The notes under the pieces are model-generated. The model saw only the letters and a program-made list of their open reading frames with translations. It was not told the DNA's origin and did no database searches. The position numbers and the translations under genes are program-made. DNA of 64,000 nt from Branchiostoma floridae (lineage: Eukaryota; Chordata; Leptocardii; Amphioxiformes; Branchiostomatidae): positions 294,855-358,854 of the forward strand of contig NW_023365777.1 of NCBI RefSeq assembly GCF_000003815.2, written 5' to 3'. Position 1 is the stretch's first letter. Each line of letters opens with the position of its first letter. Of the stretch, positions 36,335-47,560 are shown piece by piece.

Positions 36335-37708
36335 GTCATTCTATTCTCCCCTGCCTCTTAAAGAGTTTCCCGGCGTGCGGCGTAAAATCCTGTGAGGTCT
36401 GCCGTTAATGAGTTTGTGAGCCTCAGAACAATATTGTTTTTCCAAGGTCACTCTCAATCAGTCCCATACATCTGCTGAATCAGCAAGCGCAGAGTGGTTG
36501 CAGCCAATGGAATGAATACTATCTCATAATCACACTCGCGCACTTTGCTGCTTTTTCACTGCATGCTTAGAAGTTCTTAAGAGGAGAGGAGAATGTTGCC
36601 CTTAACAAGAACATGTTGGAGTTGTAGATAACCTTTAAAACAGGAAGTTTGTACTCTCTAAGGAGTTTGTCTATTTCTCTCAGAATGTGGTATGCTTACT
36701 TAATTGTGAGTGTGCACTAGTGTTTAGTTTTGATTTTATTGACGGTTTAGTTTTAAGTTTACGGAGAAATAGCTGGCCTGACTTGAATAATTTTTTCAGT
36801 CTTGTGCAAAACCAAACTACACACTATACATGAGGACAATTAAAATACTCTCTAAGTATGATTGATTTCATGTGGGATTAAAATTCATATTGGATTTGTG
36901 CCCCCTTTATGTTTTTTACACAGGAACTAACTTACTATTTGAGTTGGTAGATCGAATGATCCCTGATTTCTCCACTGCATCATATTTCCTGTTGTTTTGT
37001 GGCATACTGTAAATGTTGACAACCACTCCTTTTCAGAAACATACCTTTTACACATACATTTATAATTATACATCTCAAAACAAAACCTTTTGGAGCTACA
37101 TGTATCTGCTGGTACTTGCATGTGTTACTCATCACAACAAAGGGATGAAAAAGTGAGCAAGTCACCCCTATCTGGGGTACTTACATAAAATGTAATAATA
37201 TATTGACAGAATACCTACTTGAATGATTTCCATCACATGTTTTTTTTACAAGACACCAAAGACTGATGACTGATTTTACAGAAAATTCCGGGTGCTGTAA
37301 AATTTGTGAATAAAACACAAGTAAGTTCAGGGGATTAGTTTCTATTGCAACACAAAGGAAAGTACCAATCAGATCAAATATTATGGTATGAAATTAAAAA
37401 GGAAATTTTGTCAACTGATTTAGAAGTGTAACAAAGTTGTATTTGTTAAACAAGAACCTGGAAATAGTTGCCAATCTTACACTAATCATCCCATTCTTGC
37501 CAAGCAAACTGTCTTGAATGAGAAGCAGTTGATGTGTACAATGTTTACTGCTGCTGTATGCCTCAAGTCCATGTTGGAACTAAACCTTGCATTTCTTTCA
37601 ACAGGTTGCCCATTTTTTCCTTCATACTGTCATAAATGGATCCTCTCCTGTTACTTGTGTCTGTCAGGTAGAGTGGAAGTTTGACTCGTTTTTTTTCCTA
37701 TTTTACAG

Positions 37709-38010
37709 CACAAGAAGCTGTAACTGCCACGTTCCGAGGCTCAGAGTACTTCGTTTACGACCTGTCTGGCGATCCCATCTCGAGCAGCCACGACGAGATC
37801 ACGCTCGGATTCAAGACCCACCAGCGCAGCGGCCTTCTTTTCCACACGGGGACCGGTCAGGACTATGTCAACCTTTCCCTGAAAAATGGCGCGGTTTCCC
37901 TGGTGGTGAACCTCGGATCCGGTGCTTTCGAGACGCTGGTCGAACCCCTAGAAGGCACCTTCAATGACAACCGCTGGCACGATGTGAAGGTCACTCGGAA
38001 TCTGCAGCAG
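37709..38010 (+). CDS. NRXN: Neurexin exon: first two thirds of LNS2
   Basis: TTTTTTTTCCTATTTTACAG|CACAAGAAG...CTGCAGCAG|GTAGTG, 302 nt, entering in phase 1 and leaving in phase 0. Encodes about 100 residues starting [20 protein letters not shown]. It continues through [39 protein letters not shown], the FETLVEP and [17 protein letters not shown] blocks typical of the second LNS domain of alpha-neurexin. The junction after RNLQQ corresponds to vertebrate splice site 2. The exon is clearly GC-rich against the flanking introns. Confidence 0.95.
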
Positions 38011-38657
38011 GTAGTGTGCAGATTGCATTGTAACTCTGTGGTACTAATTCATTCCTATAGGCAAAGCTGGAACAAGGAGCGGCAACGGCAACGTAATGGG
38101 GAAACTTAATGCACTCGGTGGTGTAACAGATTGAAGCATTGCATAGTCGCTAACACATAATCTGAAATCCAGTGTTAAGACCTGAATTTGTTACGCTTTT
38201 GTTTTCAACTTTTGTTTTAGAGGGCAATTCCCTAGCAGGAATGCCAGAGTCAGTATGGTCAGTGTGGTCAACTTGTTAGATGTAACACTAACGGTAAAAA
38301 TTAAGGACCTTTCAAGTTCTGCTGAACACATTGAATACGCATTACTAAATCTGAATTTTTACCTTCTCCACCCACTTTCCTCGCATAGCAGTCGAACATA
38401 GGATCCGCTATGGTAAAAACCTGTCTTCTGTGGTACATAACAATAAAATGTAATGTTTCTATGGACTGTCTATCTATGGATAAACAAGTCAAAAGCAATG
38501 CTAACAACAGTCTTTTGCATTCTAGCATAACTGTTGCACAGAGTGTGGCATTAAGTGTGTAATGCACTCATCTTTAATGGCTAAGACAAGTTTCAAACTG
38601 TGTGTTTTTTATATTAACTAATGGTGTCTCCTTTTTCTTTCTGTAACTTGTTCATAG

Positions 38658-38666
38658 CAGCTAATG
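38658..38666 (+). other. Candidate SS2 microexon (9 or 6 nt, tandem acceptor)
   Basis: A strong pyrimidine tract (TCTCCTTTTTCTTTCTG) leads to TTCATAG|CAG|CTAATG|GTGTGT. The TAGCAG pair is a NAGNAG acceptor giving either CAGCTAATG or CTAATG. Both are phase 0 to phase 0, and would insert QLM or LM at the SS2 point of LNS2. The donor is only fair, and the following intron would be about 110 nt. Reading on past this point hits a stop, so it cannot simply extend the next exon. Confidence 0.3.
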
Positions 38667-38776
38667 GTGTGTGGACTCGATTGTTTTCAACCTGGTGTCT
38701 AATCCAAAAAGTCCTCTGTTGCTCCGCCACAAGGACTAACCTTTCTAAAAAGCGCAATGTGGCGGCCCTTGTGCAG

Positions 38777-38938
38777 GTTACGATTTCAGTAGATGAAATC
38801 TTCACGGAGACGGGCTTCACGCAAGACGACTTCACCATGCTGGGGACGGATGACTTCATCTATGTGGGAGGGAGCCCCAGCAGCGCCGACCTGCCGGGAT
38901 CAACCATCACTAACAACTTCATGGGATGTCTCAAGCAG
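38777..38938 (+). CDS. NRXN: Neurexin exon: distal LNS2
   Basis: GCCCTTGTGCAG|GTTACGATT...CTCAAGCAG|GTAAGC, 162 nt, phase 0 to phase 0 (54 codons). Begins [18 protein letters not shown] and ends FMGCLKQ, with [10 protein letters not shown] in between. This continues LNS2 exactly where RNLQQ stopped, so the exons join without the SS2 insert. The GC-rich exon is followed only 18 bp after its end by a palindromic MITE. Confidence 0.95.
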
Positions 38939-38956
38939 GTAAGCACACTCAGTTAT

Positions 38957-39185
38957 CGCTAGTTCACCTTTATCCGTGGGGTAACTTATATTCATTGGTT
39001 TTAAAAATAGGGTATTTAGGAATACCAAGGTGTCGGACATGTGGTTTCAAAATGCAACATTTTAGAATTATTGCAGTTTATCTGTTTGAAACCACCATCC
39101 GTCGACTTGATATCCCTAAAATTATGTTTTTTCTTTAAAACAACACATTTAGGCTACCCCTTGGATGAAGGTGAACTAGCCTTAG
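38957..39185. repeat. Palindromic MITE family A, copy 5, adjacent to a neurexin donor site
   Basis: CGCTAGTTCACCTTTATCCG ... TGGATGAAGGTGAACTAGCC. Inner pair near ATGTGGTTTCAAAATGCAAC / TTTGAAACCACCATCCGTCG. It starts 18 nt downstream of the 38938 exon boundary. Confidence 0.88.
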
Positions 39186-39282
39186 TTACCAACAATTCTA
39201 AACAATAGTTGCCATTCATTGCCACCAAGAACAGTAGACAATCATCACGTACTTGTGCATCATCACTACATGTAGGTAGCTT

Positions 39283-39320
39283 GCAGCTACATGTACATGT
39301 ACATGTAGATGTAGATGTGA
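39283..39320. repeat. Simple repeat (ACATGT)n
   Basis: CTACATGTACATGTACATGT followed by AGATGTAGATGTG. Short versions recur near 47810 and 59670. Confidence 0.8.
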
Positions 39321-39789
39321 GAATTAGGTGTCATAGAATCACGTCATTCCCTGAAGCACATTGACATTTACTGTCTGCTTCGTGTGCCTACAAAGATACT
39401 GTGCTATGCCAAAGGGTAGTCATACCAGCTATAAACAGATACAGAATACTGCAAATTTTGTTCACTTTTGCACTGTCTGGTATTATCTTGTGCCAGGAGA
39501 GTAAAGGAGGTTTTCGCGTTGTATAAATATCTTAGTACTATGTACAATTCTGTATCAAAGTTAGTAGTATTTGCAGTGTATTGAATTTGCAGTGCAGAGG
39601 TCAATGTAAAAGAAGAAAAAACGCTGCAAATTTTTCAAGATTTGCAGTAGTTTACAACATGAAGAAGCTCTTACGATACAATAAGTCACAGCCAAAGCTG
39701 CTGATTTCCAGATTTCTGGTCAGTTTACACACATTTGTATCTGCCAATTGGTTGTGGCATCACTTTGTCCATTTGTTCTGGCCGGGGGA

Positions 39790-39992
39790 CATTTATGTTG
39801 GAGCACCTGGTTCCAAATAGTTGGTAACTAGGAGACCCCGGTTCAATCCTGGGTGGGGCATCTTGGTTTGGGCTGCAGCCATCATTTTGGAGTCAAGTGT
39901 TCGAGGTGGTGCCTCAAGCATGTCAAAGACAAATTAAAGGGCTAACAACCCCTCCTTGTAAAATATACCTTGCTCCTGAAACAGCAAGGAAA
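39790..39992 (+). mobile_element. tRNA-derived SINE, copy 2 (same family as 24.2 kb)
   Basis: AGTTGGTAACTAGGAGACC then the B-box GGTTCAATCC (39840-39849), followed by GGGGCATCTTG, the body motif GCCATCATTTTGG and ATATACCTTGCTCCTGAAAC. Order and spacing match the copy at 24181. Confidence 0.7.
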
Positions 39993-42900
39993 CTTGCAGC
40001 CCTTTGTGCCACATAAGGCCAGCAAAGTCCAAGTGCATTAAATTTTTTATACGAACTGTTAGGCTACAGATGGATGCAGTATATAGCTGCAAATTCCCCT
40101 TAAGGGAAAGCTGTATAATCTTGAAAAAAGACCCCTGCTTAGATCAGACTAAACCAACAAAGAAGACCATGAATCTCATGCCTTAAGTCTTGTCACTGAA
40201 TAATGTTGCAGCTTACCATTCCAACTATCAGCCATCTCTGCTTGGTTCAAATAAGGTCCCAAAATACATTATATGCCGCAAGAAATCTGCTAGCTTTGCC
40301 TAGAAACACAGTGTCAAAGAATTCTTTACTTTGAAAAAGAACAGGCATAGATGCCAATTTCTAAGCTCAGCAGCGGTACATTTTTAGTGTTGTAACAAAC
40401 AAGTTTTATTGGCCATAAGGGGAAAATAAGTACATGTACCTTAGCAGGCTTAATGTTTGCAAATTTGCATGGAGTCACATATCATATTGTGAACTGTACT
40501 GCAGGGGCATGTTAATCTGCATGTACTGTGCTCTACCTTGTTCTCCAATGCAAATTTAAGATGATGACAAAATTGCCCTTCCCTCAAAAGCCAGCCCTTC
40601 CTTGTACGTTTGTATCTTAAGCAAGAGGTACATATAAACTGACTATTGTTGTAAGGTACATTAACGTTGCTATAACTGCTTTCTGTGAAGAAACATTGTC
40701 AGGTTACGACAATCTGATATTCGTTTCGTGCAAGTGGAGCATATTTGGTGCAGTAATCAATCAATGATGATTTCATCACAGTGATCATGCATACAACACA
40801 ACTGACTTACTTCTTACAGTTCCGCTACTGGGAAATCATGCATTACTGAATCGGCAGATGTACAATCATGTCATGAAGAATGCAACACTATGTATTCGGT
40901 ATCACCCGAGGTACCAGCCCAACAACCAAAGCCTAGAGGGCGATCCAATCCACGGGAGGGCTGGGACAGAGGGTGATGTGGAATACACTGTGCTGTATTT
41001 TATTTGTATCATAGCCACCTGAGAAAACACACATTTCAATGGGAAATGCAGTTGAGAAAATTTGGTGGCCTCAAACAAAAAATTGCAATTGTCAACAGTG
41101 TCTAAATTGTCAACAGAGCACTCAATTCTATGGAAAACTGTGTGATAACAGTAGAAGTCTTTGTGATATCAAGCCAAGTTATCACCTGGTCCAGAGCACC
41201 CATAGCAAATGTTATTGTGGTGCAGGTATGACATAAATTCTTAGCAGATGTAATAATGTAACAGGATGGATGTTGCATCACATTTTTTTCTCATGAAACA
41301 CTCTCTGCAGTGTCTATTCATCAACTGAGTTGTTCCAACAAATTATTTCCTAGGATCCTCAGAGTTGTTCTGGATCATTAGCTGCTTAATATCACACCAA
41401 ATCTTATTTGTTATTTAGAATAATTAATTTTGTTATGAAAATAAAAACAAACTCACTGATTTCATTTAGATTCAATATTAATAGATGATTCAACACATAA
41501 TGAACTAATTTCACATTTCACTAGAGCACAATTTCTATGTATGAAATGATGTCACAGATGCCTTAGAACTTTAATTTTACTTGTAATGAAACAAATTCTA
41601 CTTAACAAGTATGCAGAAAACTCTGCATCATCTAAAATTTACAAGCTAGGATATACATTTTTAAGCATTTGCAATTTTTAGAATCAAATCATCACAGCTG
41701 TTTCAGACAGAGAGTTTTATTTCAATACCTATAGTATATTCCTTTCTAGCTTGTCTTTTGAGGATGCCACAGCAGACATCTAATAATCACCTACTCTTTG
41801 AATGATGACTCTGCAATATTATGCAACATATTCTGCCCTATATATCCTGGTGTAACATACAGCAGGCCATTGGAAAAAGAGTGATGCATAACAACATCAA
41901 GGCGGCTCCCATAGGATGCTTTTACATTTCATCGGGGGACACAATTTTGCGCCAGTCATCCATTCACTGCTGCGCGTGTGTAAAGAACAGACCGGGTCTC
42001 GTACACCGCCAGCATACCAATAAGCCCAAAGATCCTTTTCTTCCATTTTGTAGGATTATCGTTATACTGAATATAATCTTTCCCCGAGTCAGCAATATTG
42101 CATTGTGGTCAGCCATCTTGTCCTCCACAGCCGTCCAAGGTCGTTGTAATATCATGACAGCAGAATGCGCACAGTAAAGAATTATAACAACCTCTGCTTT
42201 GAAATGGATGAGTTCTTCAGCATCCTTTTCATATACTTTTGGCAGCTTCAAAAATTGCTGCAGCCCGTGTTATGAGAAAGGAAGCCCTCAAGACGGCCGC
42301 AGATCATTTCTAGATAGAACGAAGAAGAGGCCCTGGGGGGAGGAGGGCAGATATCATTTCCTCTCAACAAATAAGATAGCAAGCAGGATTACAGTGAGCC
42401 TCCCCTTGCCCATTTCTCTAATACAGCAAAGTTGCGTGGCATCGCTTTCTTTCATCAGTTTGAATCTCGGCAGTTTGTTCTGGGAGGCAATGCGGACTAT
42501 TTGCACAGATGCTTGTCGTCAGCTCTAGGGTCAAACAGCCTATTTGGAGAGTTCTGGCCCATCATTCTTGCATCAAGGTGTGCATCAGTGCAGATATACC
42601 TTGCTAGGGGCCCATTCACTTGTTGAGGCTAAGGTTATGTGTGCGTCTTATCAGTCACACTGATTTGTGGTAAGGAGTTCACATACACCTAACATGCATA
42701 ATGTCAGTGTGCGGGTAACATTACTCAACATATTTCACAGTAGATACAACTGATACTAATGTGTCTTGTGTATCATAAGAGCCATGTATCCATGCCATAC
42801 ATTAAAGATAGGTTACATGTTAGAATATTTAGCTAATTATTCTGCATAAATGTACAAATCAAAGAACATGTCTGCCAAAAAAATGATAACATACACAGCA

Positions 42901-43300
42901 TGATCGATTTTTGCAGAGGGGCTTACTTTGCTATAAATGAGACTTGTGCAGAAAATTCATGTAAGTAGTATTATGGCTTTAAAATTTTTATTTGGATACA
43001 CATATGTAACTGGTATAACCGTTGACTTTTACTGCAATGTACTTGACATCTTGGAAGGGTGCACCTGTGGACTTGTTAAAGTCTTAGAAAGTTCCAATAG
43101 GTTAAGTTTAAGGTCACAAAATTGCCAAACCCATCACCTGCCTCGCATTATGTAACCATGCTTCTCAGCCAATGGAAAGCTCCAGCTTATAATCTAAGGC
43201 ACCAGTTCAAAATGTCAAACACCCATTGAGTGCAGCCTGAATAAATCAAGCTTATAGCAGCTTTACCACTGGTTGAACCACTAAAGCTTGTCGCTGCTTG
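39993..43300 (+). other. Large neurexin intron (LNS2 to LNS3), part
   Basis: No exon recognised. Segments at about 41930-42150 and 42240-42620 have higher complexity and G+C than their surroundings, with frames of 95-118 aa on both strands and no domain. They could be conserved non-coding elements. Confidence 0.35.
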
Positions 43301-43835
43301 NNNNNNNNNNNNNNNNNNNNNNNNNNNNNNNNNNNNNNNNNNNNNNNNNNNNNNNNNNNNNNNNNNNNNNNNNNNNNNNNNNNNNNNNNNNNNNNNNNNN
43401 NNNNNNNNNNNNNNNNNNNNNNNNNNNNNNNNNNNNNNNNNNNNNNNNNNNNNNNNNNNNNNNNNNNNNNNNNNNNNNNNNNNNNNNNNNNNNNNNNNNN
43501 NNNNNNNNNNNNNNNNNNNNNNNNNNNNNNNNNNNNNNNNNNNNNNNNNNNNNNNNNNNNNNNNNNNNNNNNNNNNNNNNNNNNNNNNNNNNNNNNNNNN
43601 NNNNNNNNNNNNNNNNNNNNNNNNNNNNNNNNNNNNNNNNNNNNNNNNNNNNNNNNNNNNNNNNNNNNNNNNNNNNNNNNNNNNNNNNNNNNNNNNNNNN
43701 NNNNNNNNNNNNNNNNNNNNNNNNNNNNNNNNNNNNNNNNNNNNNNNNNNNNNNNNNNNNNNNNNNNNNNNNNNNNNNNNNNNNNNNNNNNNNNNNNNNN
43801 NNNNNNNNNNNNNNNNNNNNNNNNNNNNNNNNNNN
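43301..43835. other. Assembly gap (535 N)
   Basis: Run of N of non-round length, so probably a sized gap. Reading frames crossing it are meaningless. Confidence 0.99.
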
Positions 43836-43877
43836 CACTCGGTAGGTAGCGAGCTGCTGATTAGCTTTGAGGATCTT

Positions 43878-44135
43878 GAGCTCCTTTTGGTGACTCTAGG
43901 AAAGGAAATAGTTGAGTTAGACATGTATGGCTATGAGCTATTGGAATCAAATTGCCTCAAAAGTCCCCTAGAGCAAGATTGTGGGATAGAGCTCCTTTTT
44001 GTGACTCTAGGAAAGGAAATAGTTTAGTTAGACATGTATGGCTTTGAGCTCTGGGAATCAGATTGCCTCAAAAGTCCCCTAGAGCAAGATTAAGGGACAG
44101 AGGATCCAATGAGCTCCTTTTTAGGACAGGGAAAA
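43878..44135. repeat. Tandem repeat, unit about 111 bp, two copies plus a partial
   Basis: Units begin GAGCTCCTTTT at 43878, 43989 and 44111. The first two share nearly identical bodies (GTGACTCTAGGAAAGGAAAT ... CCTCAAAAGTCCCCTAGAGC). The third is truncated. The array may extend into the gap. Confidence 0.85.
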
Positions 44136-46568
44136 GTTGAGTTTTTGAGAAAAGCTCTTGAGGAAGAGACCTCAAAATTCCATTACAGTGAGAGAATGCG
44201 TAACACAGGCTACCATTGAGAGCACCTTTCAGGTTAGATTGAAAGTCATAAGGTCATAACGGCCTCTCATGATTAAAGATCATTCCTCACATTGAACTTG
44301 TTCCAAATTGGTGTCAGCTGTCAGGTCAGTAACCTTGAGTTTGAACAAATCAATGTCTCGTTAAACACGGATCTTGCCATCTGTTTTCTGACTACTTACT
44401 TAGGCCACAAAAATGTCATTAATTGGTTCTCGGAATTGCCCGCTCCTATTTTCCTCAACAAGAAAAACAGATTCACCACACCCCCCGTTTAGGAAGTTTT
44501 CACCATCAAATTGAAAATACTATGAAGCCTTTTGAGAATTTTCCAGTATGGCAAAATTGGCAAAATTGCCTTGAAGTTAATTAATTATTTAGTACATAGT
44601 TACATAAAAACTGACAGTACTTTTTGATAGTTTGCAGTGCAACTATTGTGTAGTGGTAGCGTTTTTTATTTCTTCTTGTTTTTTAAATTTTTACCTTATC
44701 TCTCCATATATTTTTTCTGAACAAATCTGAGGACAAACAAATTAAATTGATGTGGACGTGTCCACATGGAGTTTGTATATACCTGCAGCTCACACATTGA
44801 GGTATTGATGAAGCAAAGTTGCTCATGCAATTTTCTTTTTGGTTGGGCACAATAGTGGGTCGGAAATTTACATGCATCCAATGACATCCATCGCATTTTG
44901 AGGAGGTTTTATCCTTTGCAATGTAATTAGCCCATTACTTTCCTTCATCGTAAGCTTTGTTAGATGGAATACTGATAATTTCCTACTTTGTTGTGCCCAG
45001 AAGGTCATTGCTTAATGGTATATCAGCCACAAGGAGAAACCACAATTTTAGGGTATTTTGTATGAAATGAGCAGGAGCTGGCTACTAAATGCATATTGTT
45101 TCTTACATGAAATCATACTCACTGCCACTGGTGAAATTCATCTTTTTTGAAAAGTTGTTCCTTTTTGCATTTATTATAAAGGACATTGGCAAGCAAATGC
45201 TGATGAAGAAAGGACATCTTCACATTCATAAGTGAATGTTATCACTTGAAGACATGACTGAGTACAAATTTAATTGGATTGAAGGTATTATACAGGAGGC
45301 TCTGAAGCACTCAGTGCCAGACAAGATCATATACAAGACACTGATAGAATCAGAATAATATGATTTACCGGGTGCCTGTTGCAGAACCAATGATGTTATC
45401 AGAATATCTGCTGTGCAAATGAAATGGCACTTGGCACCAATAGGTCTGTAGCGTTGACATAATAAAGATGAAGTCTACTGGGATTTTAGGGAGTGGACAT
45501 GGTGAATACTAACCACTCTGTTTGGAGGAGATTTCCCTTCTGGTTTGACCCTACGAAGGAAATTAAATGAATAAAGACAGTGCATACGTTTATGAAGGTT
45601 TGAGACGGTGCATATAGGTGCCTGTTGATTTAATATCAACAGTAGAGAAAGGACTGAAACTAAAAGTATCTGTACATTTGTAAAGTAGTATCCTTCAAAG
45701 CATTGATGTCCTGAGCATCCTCTTTATTTAGACCTACAGCATTAATGCAGTTGTTAGTCTTTTTTGTATCTCCATGGACATGTAATATGAAGTATACAAT
45801 GTTATATGGTTTAATTATGATTCTGTCCTTCAATAATGTATACTACCTAGATGCTGCACATAATCTCTTGATGGTGGGATTTAACAGCAGGGCACTGTCT
45901 GAAAAAAAAGCTCTTAAACAAATCAATCTTTTGCACATTAAAGCAGCTTGCTACCAAATGAATTTTGGATTGGTTACAGGGTTAAATCATAAGTCAGCAA
46001 GTAGAAGGTTAATGTAAAAGTTCTGGGGCTAGGATCTAGTGTTGGCAAGTGTTTCTATTTTCATTCAGTGTCATAGGTGGAATAATTCCATGCAAACTGT
46101 GTGGAAATCCCCCCTCCCCCTTTTGCTGTGCATTCGGTGTGGCACTGTTGCCTAAGGCAGGGTGACAAAGGTCATTTCTATATGTACCCTCTAAAGCGTC
46201 ATCATGCAACTGGAACGGCTGTATGGTGTTGGGTGTCCTTCATGGCATAAAGCCTTTAATATTGGATTCTGGAGTCTTATTAAGTGGGGTCACCAGAAAG
46301 ATCTCAATATCTGTGGTGTCTTTTAATGCCTGTGCATGTATGTGTAGTCAGTTTAAAATGATGCAGACAATCAATGTAGCAACTGAAAACTACTGCAATT
46401 TAGGATAAACTTATCTTAATGAGGACAATTCTAACAGTCATCATATCTGAAAAATCAAAAACCAACAATTGCAGCAAAGACATTTATCACAGTGCAAAGC
46501 TTTTATTTCCTAACTAATGATGTATAAAACAGCTAGACTGAAAGTGGAAATTTTAATACCTTTTTATT
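44136..46568 (+). other. Large neurexin intron, part
   Basis: No exon, repeat or domain recognised. Short frames only. Confidence 0.4.
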
Positions 46569-46589
46569 GTATCTCTCCATGGTGCTGAA
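46569..46589 (-). promoter_or_regulatory. RE1/NRSE-like motif 4 (minus strand)
   Basis: The minus strand reads TTCAGCACCATGGAGAG then ATAC, 16 of 21 to RE1. It continues ACAAT like motif 5, so the similarity to motif 5 extends beyond the RE1 length. A second TTCAGCACC begins on the plus strand at 46611, making an inverted pair. Confidence 0.3.
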
Positions 46590-46620
46590 ATTGTGGAAGT
46601 TATTGATATCTTCAGCACCT

Positions 46621-47361
46621 CAAGTAGAGATGAAAAATATCACGATTCTAGTGCAGAAAACCTTTCTCTTTACCCCTAAACCTTTCAGGAAGAATGTCCC
46701 TCATGCATTCCATGTTACTGCAGGAGATTGATATTTGTCTGAACAAGGTGTTCTGCATTGATAACACTAGCTCGGGGGACCTGTTAAAGTTAACGGCCAT
46801 TAAATGGGCCACTGCATTGGAGTAAGCCAAACATTTTGACTACGATCTGCTGTGTGATCTGCTACAGGCACATTACATTGGTTATTCAAGAATATCAGTA
46901 GAATACAAAACATGGAAAATAAAAGAATCATTGTTGTGCAATTGTTATCTTTTGAAGATAACATAGATTTGATAGTAACTTTATATCACTGTAGGCCTAC
47001 AATTGTGTTGGCTTTGGCTACCTGTACATCAAAACTCAACTCTTCTAGTTTTGATTTAGATGGAATTTGAATTACACCATGGCAATTATGTAGTTATCCT
47101 ATAAAACTTGACACAATAGGCAGTGATAAGCTTCAATGATAAGAACTGTTATATAAATACTAAAACAAAGTCGCATGCATATTTACAGTAGGACAGTACA
47201 ATGAAACTAAACTGCCATAAATGATACTAATGTAAACTGCTGTACACTGTAAGTAGCTTGATAATATCTTACAGTAGCCTGTTTGCATGGAATTAAGATA
47301 TTGTGTTTATGATGATACACGTTTTAGATAGAAACAGTGGATGAACAGAAAATTTATTGGT
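46621..47361 (+). other. Large neurexin intron, part
   Basis: Nothing recognised. Confidence 0.4.
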
Positions 47362-47560
47362 ATAGCTTGGGTAATGTTGTTGGGCTCAGACCCCAGAGGT
47401 CCTGGCTTCAAATCCCCTAGCCTTTCATGCCCCAAAATTGTGCCCCTGGGAAAGGCATTTTACACAAATTTCCTAAGGTGAAAATGAGAACCTACTTGTA
47501 TCTCCGGCTAGGGACGTTCCTTGGATAAGATTTTGAATGGAGGTACTGTGTTTAAGGAAA
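47362..47560 (+). mobile_element. tRNA-derived SINE, second family
   Basis: A-box-like TAGCTTGGGTAATG and B-box-like GGCTTCAAATCC (47404-47415) precede TTGTGCCCCTGGGAAAGGCA then TTTTACACAAATTTCC. The latter block also occurs, reversed, near 53.1 kb. Confidence 0.6.

Larger units (their letters stand above)
35020..37708 (+). other. Neurexin intron before LNS2
   Basis: Apart from the two 6-nt candidates, two phase-compatible-length pairs (37282-37320 and 37605-37667) were examined and rejected. A segment at 36340-36560 is less AT-rich and may be regulatory. Confidence 0.4.

Noticed and set aside
37282-37320. A 39-nt acceptor/donor pair with a strong GTAAGT
   Set aside because: Contains TAA in the required phase 1.
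37605-37667. A 63-nt exon candidate (TTTCAACAG|GTTGCCC ... GTCAG|GTAGAG), open in phase 1
   Set aside because: The next intron would be only 41 nt, too short to splice; the peptide is cysteine-rich and unlike any neurexin linker; reading through to 37709 meets a stop.
38075-38110. A plus-strand frame reading [12 protein letters not shown], reminiscent of the vertebrate SS2 insert
   Set aside because: No acceptor exists in the phase needed (phase 0), and the frame soon meets a stop; probably coincidence.
43187-43924. Long frames across N runs (also at 19519 and 58739)
   Set aside because: Created by N bases being treated as open sequence.
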